This document shows positions 1 through 7,056 of a stretch of 15,543 nt of DNA, one piece after another (positions within the stretch are counted from its first letter, which is position 1; each line of letters starts with the position of its first letter). The notes beneath the pieces are model-generated. The model saw only the letters and a program-made list of their open reading frames with translations. It made no database searches and had not been told where the DNA came from. The DNA comes from JAFDWI01 sp964595905 (GTDB lineage Bacteria > Actinomycetota > Acidimicrobiia > Acidimicrobiales > Iamiaceae). Location: contig CAZQSU010000074.1 of NCBI GenBank assembly GCA_964595905.1, positions 1-15,543 on the forward strand, read 5' to 3'. A program made the position numbers and the translations under genes.

Positions 1-356
1 GTGTAGAACTTCACCGCGAATCCGCGGATGTCGCGCTCGGCATCTGCGGCACCGCGCTAGCCGGCCACCTTCGAGAACCGGGCGAACACCTCGGTCGTCT
101 TGCCGACCTCCGAGAAGATGGCGGCCGAGGTGTAGCGGGTGATGTCGTTGGTGACGGTGAACGTGCCGAACGCGCCGGAGCCCTTCGCGTGCATGCGTCG
201 CTCGGGAATCACCTCGCGGTCGAAGTGCGCGAGCTTCTCGAGGAACCACACGTCCTGCAACAACATCGGCCCGCGGGGGCCGGCCGTGGCGGAGTTCTGG
301 TTGTCGGACACCGGCGCTCCGGCGACGGTCGTCAGATCCTTGATGTCATCGGGCAT
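1..356 (-). pseudogene. catalase, N-terminal part, interrupted by in-frame TAG (runs off window edge)
   Basis: Haem catalase (hydrogen peroxide disproportionation, cytoplasm). The ATG at 354-356 has an AGAGGA Shine-Dalgarno six bases upstream; a GTG six codons earlier is less likely. The first 99 residues follow small-subunit catalases: the MLLQDVWFLEKLAHFDRE segment at about residues 31-48, the catalytic His56 in the HAKGSGAFGTF motif, and the FARFSKVAG motif at 91-99. Codon 100 is TAG (plus-strand 57-59). Beyond it the same frame stays open to the window edge and reads RGAADAERDIRGFAVKFYT, exactly the next stretch of a catalase. The normal residue at codon 100 is Glu, so one base (GAG to TAG) explains the stop. 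Either the gene is inactivated, or the base is an assembly or sequencing error. The family assignment is very firm; pseudogene status is not. Confidence 0.85.
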
Positions 357-484
357 GGCACGTCCTCTTCTCACGGGATCTCCTGCCGCGCGGTGCCGCG
401 GCGGGGGCGACGCGGGAGAGCCTAACCCGGCCTCTTGATCACCGCTGCCGGGTCAGACGTCCGGTCGGATGGCGCCCGCCCCAT

Positions 485-514
485 TTGCCGACGGGCGAGA
501 CCGGGCCGTAGTCT
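485..514 (+). promoter_or_regulatory. candidate promoter of rplM-rpsI(-glmM)
   Basis: A TTGCCG hexamer (485-490) and a TAGTCT hexamer (509-514) are separated by 18 bases, a fair match to a housekeeping -35/-10 pair. The predicted transcript would start near 521 and have a leader of about 75 bases before the rplM GTG. A small hairpin, GACCGG/CCGGTC (530-548), lies in that leader. The promoter is embedded in a 10-bp inverted repeat listed separately. This is sequence inspection only. Confidence 0.4.
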
Positions 515-530
515 TGAACGTCGCCCGTCG
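489..530. repeat. 10-bp perfect inverted repeat around the rplM promoter
   Basis: CGACGGGCGA at 489-498 is the exact reverse complement of TCGCCCGTCG at 521-530, with 22 bases between. The left arm touches the candidate -35 box and the right arm starts at the predicted transcription start, so the -10 box sits in the middle. It could be a paired protein-binding site. A terminator is unlikely because the upstream neighbour is divergent. Confidence 0.5.
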
Positions 531-594
531 ACCGGCTGTGCGCCGGTCCGCGGGAGACGTGCCTGTCATCGCCTGTACCGAGGATTCCACGAGC

Positions 595-1056
595 GTGCCC
601 ACCTACAGCCCCAAGGCCAGCGAGATCGAACGATCCTGGTACATCGTCGACGCCGAGGGCGTGGTGCTCGGGCGTCTGGCCACCGAGGTCGCCAACGTCC
701 TGCGCGGCAAGCACAAGCCCACCTACACCCCCCACATCGACACCGGCGACCACGTCATCATCGTCAACGCCGACAAGGTCGTGCTCACCGCCGACAAGGC
801 CGGAGCCAAGAAGATCCACCGGCACACCGGCTTCCCCGGCGGGATCCGCACCGAGACCTACGCCAACCGCCTCGACCGCAAGCCGGCCGAGGCCGTGCGG
901 GCCACGATCCGCGGCATGATCCCCAAGAACCGACTGGGCCGCGCGCAGCTCGACAAGCTCAAGGTCTACGCGGGGCCGACCCACCCCCACGCCGCCCAGC
1001 AGCCCAAGCCCCTCGAACTGGACCGTCGTGCCCGTGCCGACGCGGCCACGCGATAG
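595..1056 (+). CDS. rplM: 50S ribosomal protein L13
   Basis: Large-subunit ribosomal protein, 153 residues from GTG 595; the family is usually about 142-150. The start was chosen because MPTYSPKASEIERSWYIVDA matches the usual actinobacterial L13 N-terminus; the frame is open further upstream but gives an atypical extension. GAGGA at 580-584 is a rather distant ribosome binding site. Family landmarks include VLGRLATEVANVLRGKHKP (residues about 24-42), GDHVIIVNADKVVLT, the KKIHRHTGFPGG loop, and GMIPKNRLGRAQLDKLKVYAGPTHPH near the C-terminus. It is followed 12 bases later by rpsI, the near-universal bacterial pairing. The C-terminus carries a short Arg/Ala-rich tail (residues about 141-153). 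Confidence 0.97.
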   Translation: MPTYSPKASEIERSWYIVDAEGVVLGRLATEVANVLRGKHKPTYTPHIDTGDHVIIVNADKVVLTADKAGAKKIHRHTGFPGGIRTETYANRLDRKPAEAVRATIRGMIPKNRLGRAQLDKLKVYAGPTHPHAAQQPKPLELDRRARADAATR

Positions 1057-1068
1057 GAGTTCGTCACC

Positions 1069-1461
1069 GTGCCCAAGCCTCTCGTTCAGACCACCGGCCG
1101 CCGCAAGCGTGCCATCGCACGGGTCCGTTTCCGTCCCGGATCGGGCGCCATCAAGGTGAACGGCCGGGAGGTCGACGACTTCTTCCCTTCCGAGACCCAC
1201 CGGATGATCCTCACCGAGCCGCTGCGGGTGACCGAGCGTGACGAGTCCTACGACATCGACGCGACCATCACCGGTGGCGGGCCGACCGGTCAGGCCGGGG
1301 CCCTGCGCCTGGGCATCGCCCGGGGTCTCATCGAACTCGACGCCGAGCTGCGCCCGACCCTCAAGGACGCCGGCTTTCTCACCCGTGACGCGCGTGAGAA
1401 GGAGTCGAAGAAGTACGGCCTGAAGAAGGCCCGGAAGGCGCCGCAGTACTCCAAGCGCTGA
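1069..1461 (+). CDS. rpsI: 30S ribosomal protein S9
   Basis: Small-subunit ribosomal protein S9, 130 residues. GTG 1069 is preceded by AGGAG (1055-1059), which overlaps the rplM stop codon, so the two genes are probably translationally coupled. Landmarks are TTGRRKRAIARVRFRPGSG near the N-terminus, the GGGPTGQAGALRLGIARGL core (about residues 69-87), and the basic C-terminal tail ending KKARKAPQYSKR, whose last residues reach into the ribosomal P site in characterised S9 proteins. Length and ends are canonical. Confidence 0.98.
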   Translation: MPKPLVQTTGRRKRAIARVRFRPGSGAIKVNGREVDDFFPSETHRMILTEPLRVTERDESYDIDATITGGGPTGQAGALRLGIARGLIELDAELRPTLKDAGFLTRDAREKESKKYGLKKARKAPQYSKR

Positions 1462-1507
1462 TCGACGCGACCGCGGATCGACCGGTTCTGCCGATGTTGC
1501 GGGTTCG

Positions 1508-2869
1508 ATGACCCTGCGCTTCGGCACCGACGGCGTGCGTGGGCTCGCGAATGCCGCCCTGACGCCGGAGTTCGTGACCGCGCTCGGGCGCGCCGCGGCG
1601 CGCACGTTCGCTGCCGACGGCGGCATCGAGGTGTGCGCGATCGGGCGCGACACGCGCCGGTCGGGGCCGATGTTGACCGCCGCGCTCGCTGCGGGACTCA
1701 CCGCGGAAGGAGTCGACGTCGTCGACCTCGGGGTCGTGCCGACCCCGGCCGTCGCGTATTGGGCACAGACCAATCAGCACCCCGGCGCGGTCATCTCGGC
1801 GTCGCACAATCCCTATCCCGACAACGGCGTGAAGTTCTTCGCCGCGGGGGGACGCAAACTCACCGACGCGACCCAGGAGGCGATCGAGGCCGAGCTGGAG
1901 GCGCTGCTGGCACGGACCGTCGGCGACCTGCATGCCGAGCCGGTCACCGGCGAGGCGGTCGGTTCGGTGAGCGGCGACGAGACCGGCCGCGAGGCCTACG
2001 TGCGGCGCCTGGTCGACGGGGTGCTCGACGGCCGGCGACTCGACGGGCTGCGGGTCGTGGCCGACGCCGCGAACGGCGCCGCGTCGACCGTGGTGGCCGA
2101 CGTCCTCGCCGGACTGGGCGCAACGGTCACCGTGCGACATGCGACGCCGGACGGCACCAACATCAACGAGGGGTGCGGTTCGACCCATCCCGAAGACCTG
2201 GCCGACGCGGTCGTGGCGAAGCGTGCCCAGGTGGGGATCGCGCTCGACGGCGACGCCGACCGACTCGTCGCGGTCGACGAGACCGGCGCCGTCGTCGACG
2301 GCGACGCCCTGCTCGCGCTGTTCGCGCTCGACCTCGCCTCCCGGGGGCGCCTCACCGGCGACGCGATCGTCGCAACCGTGATGAGCAACCTGGGCCTGCG
2401 TCGGGCCCTCGAACCCCACGGGATCGACGTGGTCACCTGCGCCGTCGGCGACCGGGCCGTGCTCGCCACCCTCGAGCAACGCGGTCTGGTCCTGGGCGGC
2501 GAACAGTCCGGGCATCTCATCTTCACCGACGAAGCCACCACCGGAGACGGTCTGTTGGCAGGCGTGCTGCTGCTCGACGTGCTTGCCCGCAGCGGCCGAC
2601 CCCTGTCCGAGCTCGCGTCGGTGGTCGATCCGCTCCCGCAGGTGTTGCGCAACGTGCGACTCGCGGTGAAGATCCCCGATCTGGTCGAGCGAATGACCGA
2701 TGCCATCGCCGCCGCCGAGGCGAAGCTGGGAGAGCAGGGTCGGGTGCTCGTGCGGCTGTCGGGGACCGAGCCACTCGCCCGGGTGCTGGTGGAGGCCACC
2801 GATGCCACGCTCGCCGACGAGGTCGCCGGCTCGCTGGTCACCGCGGCGGAACGGGCCGCAGCGATCTGA
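1508..2869 (+). CDS. glmM: phosphoglucosamine mutase
   Basis: Converts glucosamine-6-phosphate to glucosamine-1-phosphate, feeding UDP-GlcNAc for peptidoglycan. It has 453 residues, the normal family length. The N-terminus RFGTDGVRG is typical. The phosphoserine loop ISASHNP contains Ser99, the residue phosphorylated during catalysis. The metal-binding loop DGDADR is at 247-252, the sugar-specificity loop GEQSGH at 331-336, and the phosphate-binding RLSGTEP motif at 416-422. All catalytic elements are present. It lies 46 bases after rpsI on the same strand, the usual actinobacterial rplM-rpsI-glmM order, and is probably co-transcribed. No strong Shine-Dalgarno precedes ATG 1508. It converges with the lipoprotein gene, leaving only 7 bases between stop codons. 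Confidence 0.97.
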   Translation: MTLRFGTDGVRGLANAALTPEFVTALGRAAARTFAADGGIEVCAIGRDTRRSGPMLTAALAAGLTAEGVDVVDLGVVPTPAVAYWAQTNQHPGAVISASHNPYPDNGVKFFAAGGRKLTDATQEAIEAELEALLARTVGDLHAEPVTGEAVGSVSGDETGREAYVRRLVDGVLDGRRLDGLRVVADAANGAASTVVADVLAGLGATVTVRHATPDGTNINEGCGSTHPEDLADAVVAKRAQVGIALDGDADRLVAVDETGAVVDGDALLALFALDLASRGRLTGDAIVATVMSNLGLRRALEPHGIDVVTCAVGDRAVLATLEQRGLVLGGEQSGHLIFTDEATTGDGLLAGVLLLDVLARSGRPLSELASVVDPLPQVLRNVRLAVKIPDLVERMTDAIAAAEAKLGEQGRVLVRLSGTEPLARVLVEATDATLADEVAGSLVTAAERAAAI

Positions 2870-2876
2870 GCCCGTC

Positions 2877-3533
2877 TCAGCGGGTGGCGTGGCCCTCGAA
2901 GGTGAACCCGCAGTGGGCGGCGAGGTAGGAGCCGACCCGCTTGCCCGCGTCGGTCGTCGTGGCCCCGTGCAGCGCCATCATCGAGTCCATCACGTCTTCG
3001 AAGGTCCGATCGGCTTCGATCGAGTCGACCAGCGACGAGAGTTCGGTCGCCAAGGTGTGCATGTCGGCCGCGATCTCCGGTGGAGCGGTCCGGTCCATCT
3101 CGGTGATCGCGCCGTCGACACTCCGCAGGGTCGACTTCAGTTGGCCGAGAAGCTGCTGGGAATCGGTTGCGGTGAAGTCGAAGTCGCCGACCGCATCCAG
3201 GCCCACGTTCGCGACCTGGGCCGCCGCTCTGCAGAACGCGTCGTCGCTGTGGTCGTTCTGTGGTGGCGGCGTCGTCGTGGATGTCGGGCCGGTGGTCGTC
3301 GCCGAGCCGGTCACCGGGTCGGTGGTCGACGGCGACGCCGGTGACTCGTCGGGGCCCGGTGCCGTGGTCGTCACACCGATCTCGACCTCCGTGTCGAGCG
3401 CGGCGGAGACGGCGTCGGACGCCAGCGACTTCGCCTTGCCGCTCACCTCGACCTTCGCCGTACCGCACGCGCTGAGCAGCATCAGCGCGATGCCGACGGC
3501 GAGGATGTTCGTGGCCCGTCTCGTGGTGACCAT
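2877..3533 (-). CDS. small secreted lipoprotein of unknown function
   Basis: 218 residues from ATG 3533, which has GGGAGC six bases upstream; the frame is open further back but lacks this signal. The N-terminus MVTTRR plus a hydrophobic stretch ends in the lipobox LSAC, with Cys23 as the likely lipidated residue, so the protein should be anchored outside the membrane. A Thr/Pro/Ser-rich linker (about 54-90) is followed by a predicted helical domain with one Cys near each end (in DDAFCRAAAQ and AAHCGFTF), which could form a disulphide. I do not recognise a named family; similar short lipoproteins with a Cys-flanked helical domain are common in actinobacteria. The Ddn-like gene lies upstream on the same strand, 197 bases away, so co-transcription is uncertain. 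Confidence 0.8.
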   Translation of the reverse strand: MVTTRRATNILAVGIALMLLSACGTAKVEVSGKAKSLASDAVSAALDTEVEIGVTTTAPGPDESPASPSTTDPVTGSATTTGPTSTTTPPPQNDHSDDAFCRAAAQVANVGLDAVGDFDFTATDSQQLLGQLKSTLRSVDGAITEMDRTAPPEIAADMHTLATELSSLVDSIEADRTFEDVMDSMMALHGATTTDAGKRVGSYLAAHCGFTFEGHATR

Positions 3534-3570
3534 CGGTCGCTCCCGATTCCTCGGCAGTGTGGAACCGACG

Positions 3571-3576
3571 AGGTTA
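3571..3576 (-). promoter_or_regulatory. candidate -10 box of the lipoprotein gene
   Basis: Read on the minus strand the hexamer is TAACCT, a TANNNT-type -10. It would put the transcription start near 3564, about 30 bases before the ATG at 3533. No convincing -35 box was seen. Confidence 0.25.
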
Positions 3577-3730
3577 GTGCCCGATCGACCCTGCCGGCTG
3601 TTCGCCACCGGTCTCGTGTGCGCGCGTCAGCGCCCGCCACGGATGTGACGTGTCCGCGCAGCCCGTCGGCCGGGTCCCTTCCCACGCCGGGCGGTGTCAC
3701 CTCCGGGGCCGGGTCAGTCGTTCGGCGAGA

Positions 3731-4171
3731 TCAGCGCGGGGTCATGATCACCACGGGGATCTCGCGGTCGGTGTTGCGTTGGTAGCCCTCGTAGCCCTTG
3801 TAGGCCGAGGTGATGAGCGGCCACAGCTCGGCCTTCTCCTCCGGGCTCGCCGTGCGGGCGCTCATCGGTTTGGTCACGTCGTCGACGGTGACCTCCACCT
3901 CGGGGTTCGCGTCGAGGTTCTTGTACCAGTCGGGATGCTCGCTGTGGCCGCCCTTCGACGCGACCACGACGACCCGGTCGTGCTCGCAGATCGGCGCGGT
4001 GAGCATCGTGGAACGCCGCTGACCCGACTTTCGGCCGGTCGTGTGCAACTCGATGGGTTGCATACCGAGCAGCTTCTTGGGCCAGCGTCCGCCGGTGAGC
4101 GCCAGGGCGGTCCGGTGGCCGTGTTCGAGCAGCCAGGCGCCGGCGGCGACCACTCTGTCGGGATTGTGCAT
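3731..4171 (-). CDS. Ddn-like (F420H2-dependent) nitroreductase-family oxidoreductase
   Basis: 146 residues. ATG 4171 was chosen because GGAGG lies five bases upstream; a TTG nine codons earlier has no such signal. The split-beta-barrel family is recognised from LHTTGRKSGQRRSTML (residues 42-57), the usual cofactor-phosphate region, followed by VVVVASKGGHSEHPDWYKNL (about 67-86) and NPEVEV (89-94). Characterised relatives use the deazaflavin F420 to reduce quinones or nitro compounds, as Mycobacterium Ddn does, so the gene suggests the host makes F420. The substrate cannot be told from sequence. It is divergent from the dioxygenase gene, with 94 bases between starts. Confidence 0.9.
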   Translation of the reverse strand: MHNPDRVVAAGAWLLEHGHRTALALTGGRWPKKLLGMQPIELHTTGRKSGQRRSTMLTAPICEHDRVVVVASKGGHSEHPDWYKNLDANPEVEVTVDDVTKPMSARTASPEEKAELWPLITSAYKGYEGYQRNTDREIPVVIMTPR

Positions 4172-4253
4172 GGCGACCTCCGGGCGATCGACGGACAACG
4201 TGGCACAGTCTTGTCGGTACGACGGGTCGGTGCCCGGGTTCGCGATCCTGGGG

Positions 4254-4259
4254 TACGCT
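4254..4259 (+). promoter_or_regulatory. candidate -10 box placing transcription start on the GTG (leaderless)
   Basis: TACGCT ends six bases before the GTG at 4266. With the usual 6-7 base distance, transcription would begin at or next to the start codon, giving a leaderless mRNA. This fits the lack of any Shine-Dalgarno upstream of the gene. No clear -35 box is visible. Confidence 0.35.
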
Positions 4260-4265
4260 CGTCGG

Positions 4266-5144
4266 GTGTCGATCGACGATCCGCTCGTCGCCAGTGGGGT
4301 ACCGACGGGAACCGGGCTCGACCGGCGACGGTTTCTCGGTGCGGTGGCCGGTACTGCCGGCCTGGCCGGTCTCGCACTCGTCGGGTGTTCGTCGTCGGAT
4401 CCGAAGTCGTCGGGCCCGACGACGACCCTCGAGGCATCCGGCAGCGCGACGTCGGCCGGTTCGGCGACCGAACCGTCGACGACCGTCGGAGTGCGGGCCT
4501 GCCGGCTGATCCCGGAGATGACCGCGGGCCCGTACTACCGCGACGACATGGCCGTGCGTTCCGACATCACCGAGGACCGCAGGGGGTTTCCGTTGACGAT
4601 GGCGTTCTCGGTGATCGACGCCTCGACGTGTGAACCGTTGCCCGGCGCGGCCGTCGACATCTGGTGCTGCGACGCCAGCGGCGAGTACTCCGGTTGGAAG
4701 GGCAACACCTTGGCCGAGACCTTCGCGAACGGACGCAACGACAAGACCTACCTGCGTGGGATCCAGGTCACCGGCGCCGACGGCATCGCCGGCTTCTCGA
4801 TGATCTACCCCGGTTGGTACGAGGGTCGGGCGATCCACATCCACCTGAAGGTCCACACCGGCGGCGACGCGGCCGAGACGTACGAAGGCGGCCACGTGAA
4901 TCACGTGGGGCAGGTGTTCTTCGACGACGACCTCTCGGACCGGCTCATGCGCCTCGGGGAGTATGCGAAGCATCCCGGCACCCGGATCCGCAACGACGCC
5001 GACTCGATCTACCGATCGGGCGGTGCGGACCAGCTCGTGACGGTCACCGCGCGTGACACGGACCGTCCGGAGGCTGGATTCACGGGCGCGGTGACCTTTG
5101 CCGTCGACCCGGCGGCGACGCCGAGACCTCTGCCGGTCGCCTGA
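4266..5144 (+). CDS. Tat-exported lipoprotein intradiol ring-cleavage dioxygenase
   Basis: 292 residues from GTG 4266. The N-terminus carries a twin-arginine motif (DRRRFLG, about residues 19-25), a hydrophobic stretch and the lipobox LVGC with Cys41. This predicts folded export and lipid anchoring on the outer face of the membrane. After a Ser/Thr-rich linker comes an intradiol dioxygenase domain (Fe(III) catechol 1,2- or protocatechuate 3,4-dioxygenase fold): TAGPYYRDD, VDIWCCDASGEYSG, and IYPGWYEGRAIHIHLKV. The expected iron ligands are all present: Tyr141, Tyr185, His191 and His193. Cytosolic dioxygenases of aromatic catabolism lack such a signal, so this one probably acts on extracytoplasmic catechols or lignin-type phenolics. 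The substrate is not determinable, and no other aromatic-degradation gene is nearby. Confidence 0.9.
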   Translation: MSIDDPLVASGVPTGTGLDRRRFLGAVAGTAGLAGLALVGCSSSDPKSSGPTTTLEASGSATSAGSATEPSTTVGVRACRLIPEMTAGPYYRDDMAVRSDITEDRRGFPLTMAFSVIDASTCEPLPGAAVDIWCCDASGEYSGWKGNTLAETFANGRNDKTYLRGIQVTGADGIAGFSMIYPGWYEGRAIHIHLKVHTGGDAAETYEGGHVNHVGQVFFDDDLSDRLMRLGEYAKHPGTRIRNDADSIYRSGGADQLVTVTARDTDRPEAGFTGAVTFAVDPAATPRPLPVA

Positions 5145-5174
5145 GCCGCCGAGTCCGGCCGCCGGGCGCGTTCG

Positions 5175-5789
5175 TCAGTCGACGGCCCCGGCGCGCCCGA
5201 TGCCGCCATCGTCGATCACGTGCACCGCGCCGGTGACGAGATCGTCGAGAAGACCGACGACGACCGGTCGGCGGCCGTCGGGAAGGACCATCGAATCCAA
5301 CGCGCGGAGCCGAGCCACCGTTGCGCCCAGGTTCGCCTCGACTGCACGGGAGTAGTCGGCCCGCTCGTCGTCGGTCAACCGGTCGGTGATCTCGGCGACC
5401 AGGTCGCCCAGGGCGCCGGTGGGTCGCTCCGGGGCGATGGCGGCACCCACGGCACCGCACTGGGTGTGGCCGACCACGGCGACCAGTTCGGTGCCGAGCG
5501 CGACCGGACCGAACTCGACGCTGCCCAACGCGGCGCCCTCGAGCGCCTGCCCCGCCGTGCGAACCGTCAGGATGTCGCCGACGGTCACGTCGAACACGTC
5601 TTCCAGTGGCGCCCGCGAATCGACACACCCCAGTACGGTCGCGAACGGATGCTGCCCGTCGTCGACCAACTCGGCGCGGCGTTCGGGAGTGACCAGGGCG
5701 ACCTGGGGTGATCCCGTCACGAAGCGGCGGTTCCCCTCCAACAGGCGGCGGAGGGCGTCGGCGGCGGAAACGGGCTCGTGATCGGTCAT
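5175..5789 (-). CDS. beta-class carbonic anhydrase
   Basis: Interconverts CO2 and bicarbonate using zinc. 204 residues from ATG 5789, with no signal peptide, so cytosolic. The CxDSR motif reads GCVDSRAP with Cys55, Asp57 and Arg59. The second zinc motif reads VGHTQCGAV with His108 and Cys111. All three zinc ligands and the Asp/Arg dyad are therefore intact. GDILTVRTAGQ (71-81) matches the conserved strand after the first motif. No Shine-Dalgarno precedes the ATG. The gene follows the substrate-binding protein gene on the same strand with 45 bases between them, so it may be co-transcribed or have its own weak promoter (TAGATC seven bases before the ATG, a poor -10). It converges with the dioxygenase gene. 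Confidence 0.95.
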   Translation of the reverse strand: MTDHEPVSAADALRRLLEGNRRFVTGSPQVALVTPERRAELVDDGQHPFATVLGCVDSRAPLEDVFDVTVGDILTVRTAGQALEGAALGSVEFGPVALGTELVAVVGHTQCGAVGAAIAPERPTGALGDLVAEITDRLTDDERADYSRAVEANLGATVARLRALDSMVLPDGRRPVVVGLLDDLVTGAVHVIDDGGIGRAGAVD

Positions 5790-5835
5790 GGACAACGATC
5801 TAGCGCAACGGAGTGGGCGTCGGCGAGTCGACGCC

Positions 5836-7056
5836 TCACTGACCGACCGGGATCGCGGCGGCCCACCCGTCGTCGATGGTCTTCTGGGCCGCGGCGACCT
5901 GCGACGGTGAGGGGACCGGCGCGTCGAGTTCGGTTTCGGGTGGGAGGGCCGACCGGAGCTGCTTCGAACCGCCATCGCGGATGGCGCTGGCCCGAGTCGG
6001 GATCGCCCCGTTCGCCAGGAACAGGGCCGCGGCCTGGTCGGACTGGAGGAATTCGATCCACAATCGGGCCGCGGACCGATGCTCGGCGTCGGCCGCGATG
6101 GCCTGTGGATAGAACCCGGCGACGAGCCCGTCGCTCGGGGCGTGACCTTCGACCGTGACGCCCCCGGTCGTCCCGCTGTGCCGGGCAAGGGGAAGGTCGA
6201 AGCTGTAGAGCACGTTGATCGGCGTCTTCTTCGACCCGGCATCGTCGGGGAGTGCGAGCAGGCTGCTCGGCTCCTTCAGGTCGAAGATGCCCTTGTCGGC
6301 GAGTTCGCCGAGGAGGTCGAGCCCCGGCGTGACGTCATCGACGCTGCCGCCGTTCGCGATGGCGGCCGACATCACGGTCAACAGGCCGAGCCCGCCTTCG
6401 AAGGGTTGCCCGGTGCGGGGATCCCCCAGCATCGCGAACGAACCCTTCGGCGTCTTCTTGCTGTGCGCCAACTCGTCCCACGACCGGGGCACGAATCCAG
6501 CGGTCGCGCCGGGGTTGACGATGAACGACACGAGGCCGTAGTAGGCCGCTGACCAGTAGCCGTCCGCATCCTTGAACAGCGACGGAATGTCGACCCACAA
6601 CGACGACACGTACGGGTCGAGGAGGCCGCGGTCGTGGGCTTGCTCCGCCGTCGACTGGGTCATCTCGACCACGTCGTAGGGAGGCTTCTTCTTCGCGTTC
6701 TTCGCGTCGGCCAGGTCGTTGATCTGGGACGTCGCCGGGTAGGTCGGATGCTGGAGATCGACGTCGAACCCGGCGAACTTCTGATACGCCTCGACCAGCG
6801 GCTCGTAGTAGCTGAACGGGACGCCGACGGCCACCGTCGTGAGATGACCTTCCTTCCTGGCCGCGTCGAGCAGCATGCTCCCGCCGATCGGTGCGGTGGT
6901 CGGGGTCGGCGATGACGTGGTCGTGCCCGACGACGCCGTCCCGGATCCGGAACTGCAGGCCGACAGCACACTGGTTCCGAGCGCCGCGGCTCCGAAGGTC
7001 CCGAGTCCGTACCGGAGCAGGCTCCGGCGGTTCAACGTCGTCGACGCATCGTCCAT
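5836..7056 (-). CDS. Tat-signal lipoprotein, ABC-type extracellular solute-binding protein
   Basis: 406 residues from ATG 7056, with GGAGGG four bases upstream. The N-terminus contains the twin-arginine-like NRRSLLRYG (residues 9-17) and the lipobox LSAC with Cys34, then a Ser/Thr-rich linker. The mature part has the two-lobe layout of family 1/Fe(III)- or polyamine-type binding proteins: the N-lobe opening about residues 61-88 (ARKEGHLTTVAVGVPFSYYEPLVEAYQK), the YPATSQINDLADAKN region, the YDVVEMTQST strand, PRSWDEL, and a C-lobe with AARLWIEFLQSDQAAALFLANGAIP. I cannot assign a ligand; iron, thiamine and polyamine binders share this pattern. No permease or ATPase of this system is in the window. 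A carbonic anhydrase gene follows on the same strand, so an anionic ligand is conceivable but unproven. Confidence 0.87.
   Translation of the reverse strand: MDDASTTLNRRSLLRYGLGTFGAAALGTSVLSACSSGSGTASSGTTTSSPTPTTAPIGGSMLLDAARKEGHLTTVAVGVPFSYYEPLVEAYQKFAGFDVDLQHPTYPATSQINDLADAKNAKKKPPYDVVEMTQSTAEQAHDRGLLDPYVSSLWVDIPSLFKDADGYWSAAYYGLVSFIVNPGATAGFVPRSWDELAHSKKTPKGSFAMLGDPRTGQPFEGGLGLLTVMSAAIANGGSVDDVTPGLDLLGELADKGIFDLKEPSSLLALPDDAGSKKTPINVLYSFDLPLARHSGTTGGVTVEGHAPSDGLVAGFYPQAIAADAEHRSAARLWIEFLQSDQAAALFLANGAIPTRASAIRDGGSKQLRSALPPETELDAPVPSPSQVAAAQKTIDDGWAAAIPVGQ

Noticed and set aside
419..424. TAGGCT (minus strand) as a -10 box for the catalase gene, with TTAGGCT as a DtxR half-site
   Set aside because: No -35 at proper distance and only half of an operator; too little to call.
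439..1773. Long open frame on the minus strand (444 codons) opposite rplM, rpsI and glmM
   Set aside because: It lies antisense to three firmly identified genes, its translation resembles no family and long antisense frames are expected at this GC content.
3693..3701. GGTGTCACC palindrome and repeated GACCCGGCC near the end of the Ddn-like gene
   Set aside because: Short and of a composition expected by chance; no clear position relative to a promoter.
4172..4198. TTG start giving a nine-residue longer Ddn-like protein
   Set aside because: ATG 4171 has GGAGG at ideal spacing; the TTG has nothing comparable.
5145..5174. Possible terminator between the dioxygenase and carbonic anhydrase genes
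   Set aside because: Only a 4-bp CCGG/CCGG stem with a 3-base loop could be drawn; not convincing in GC-rich DNA.
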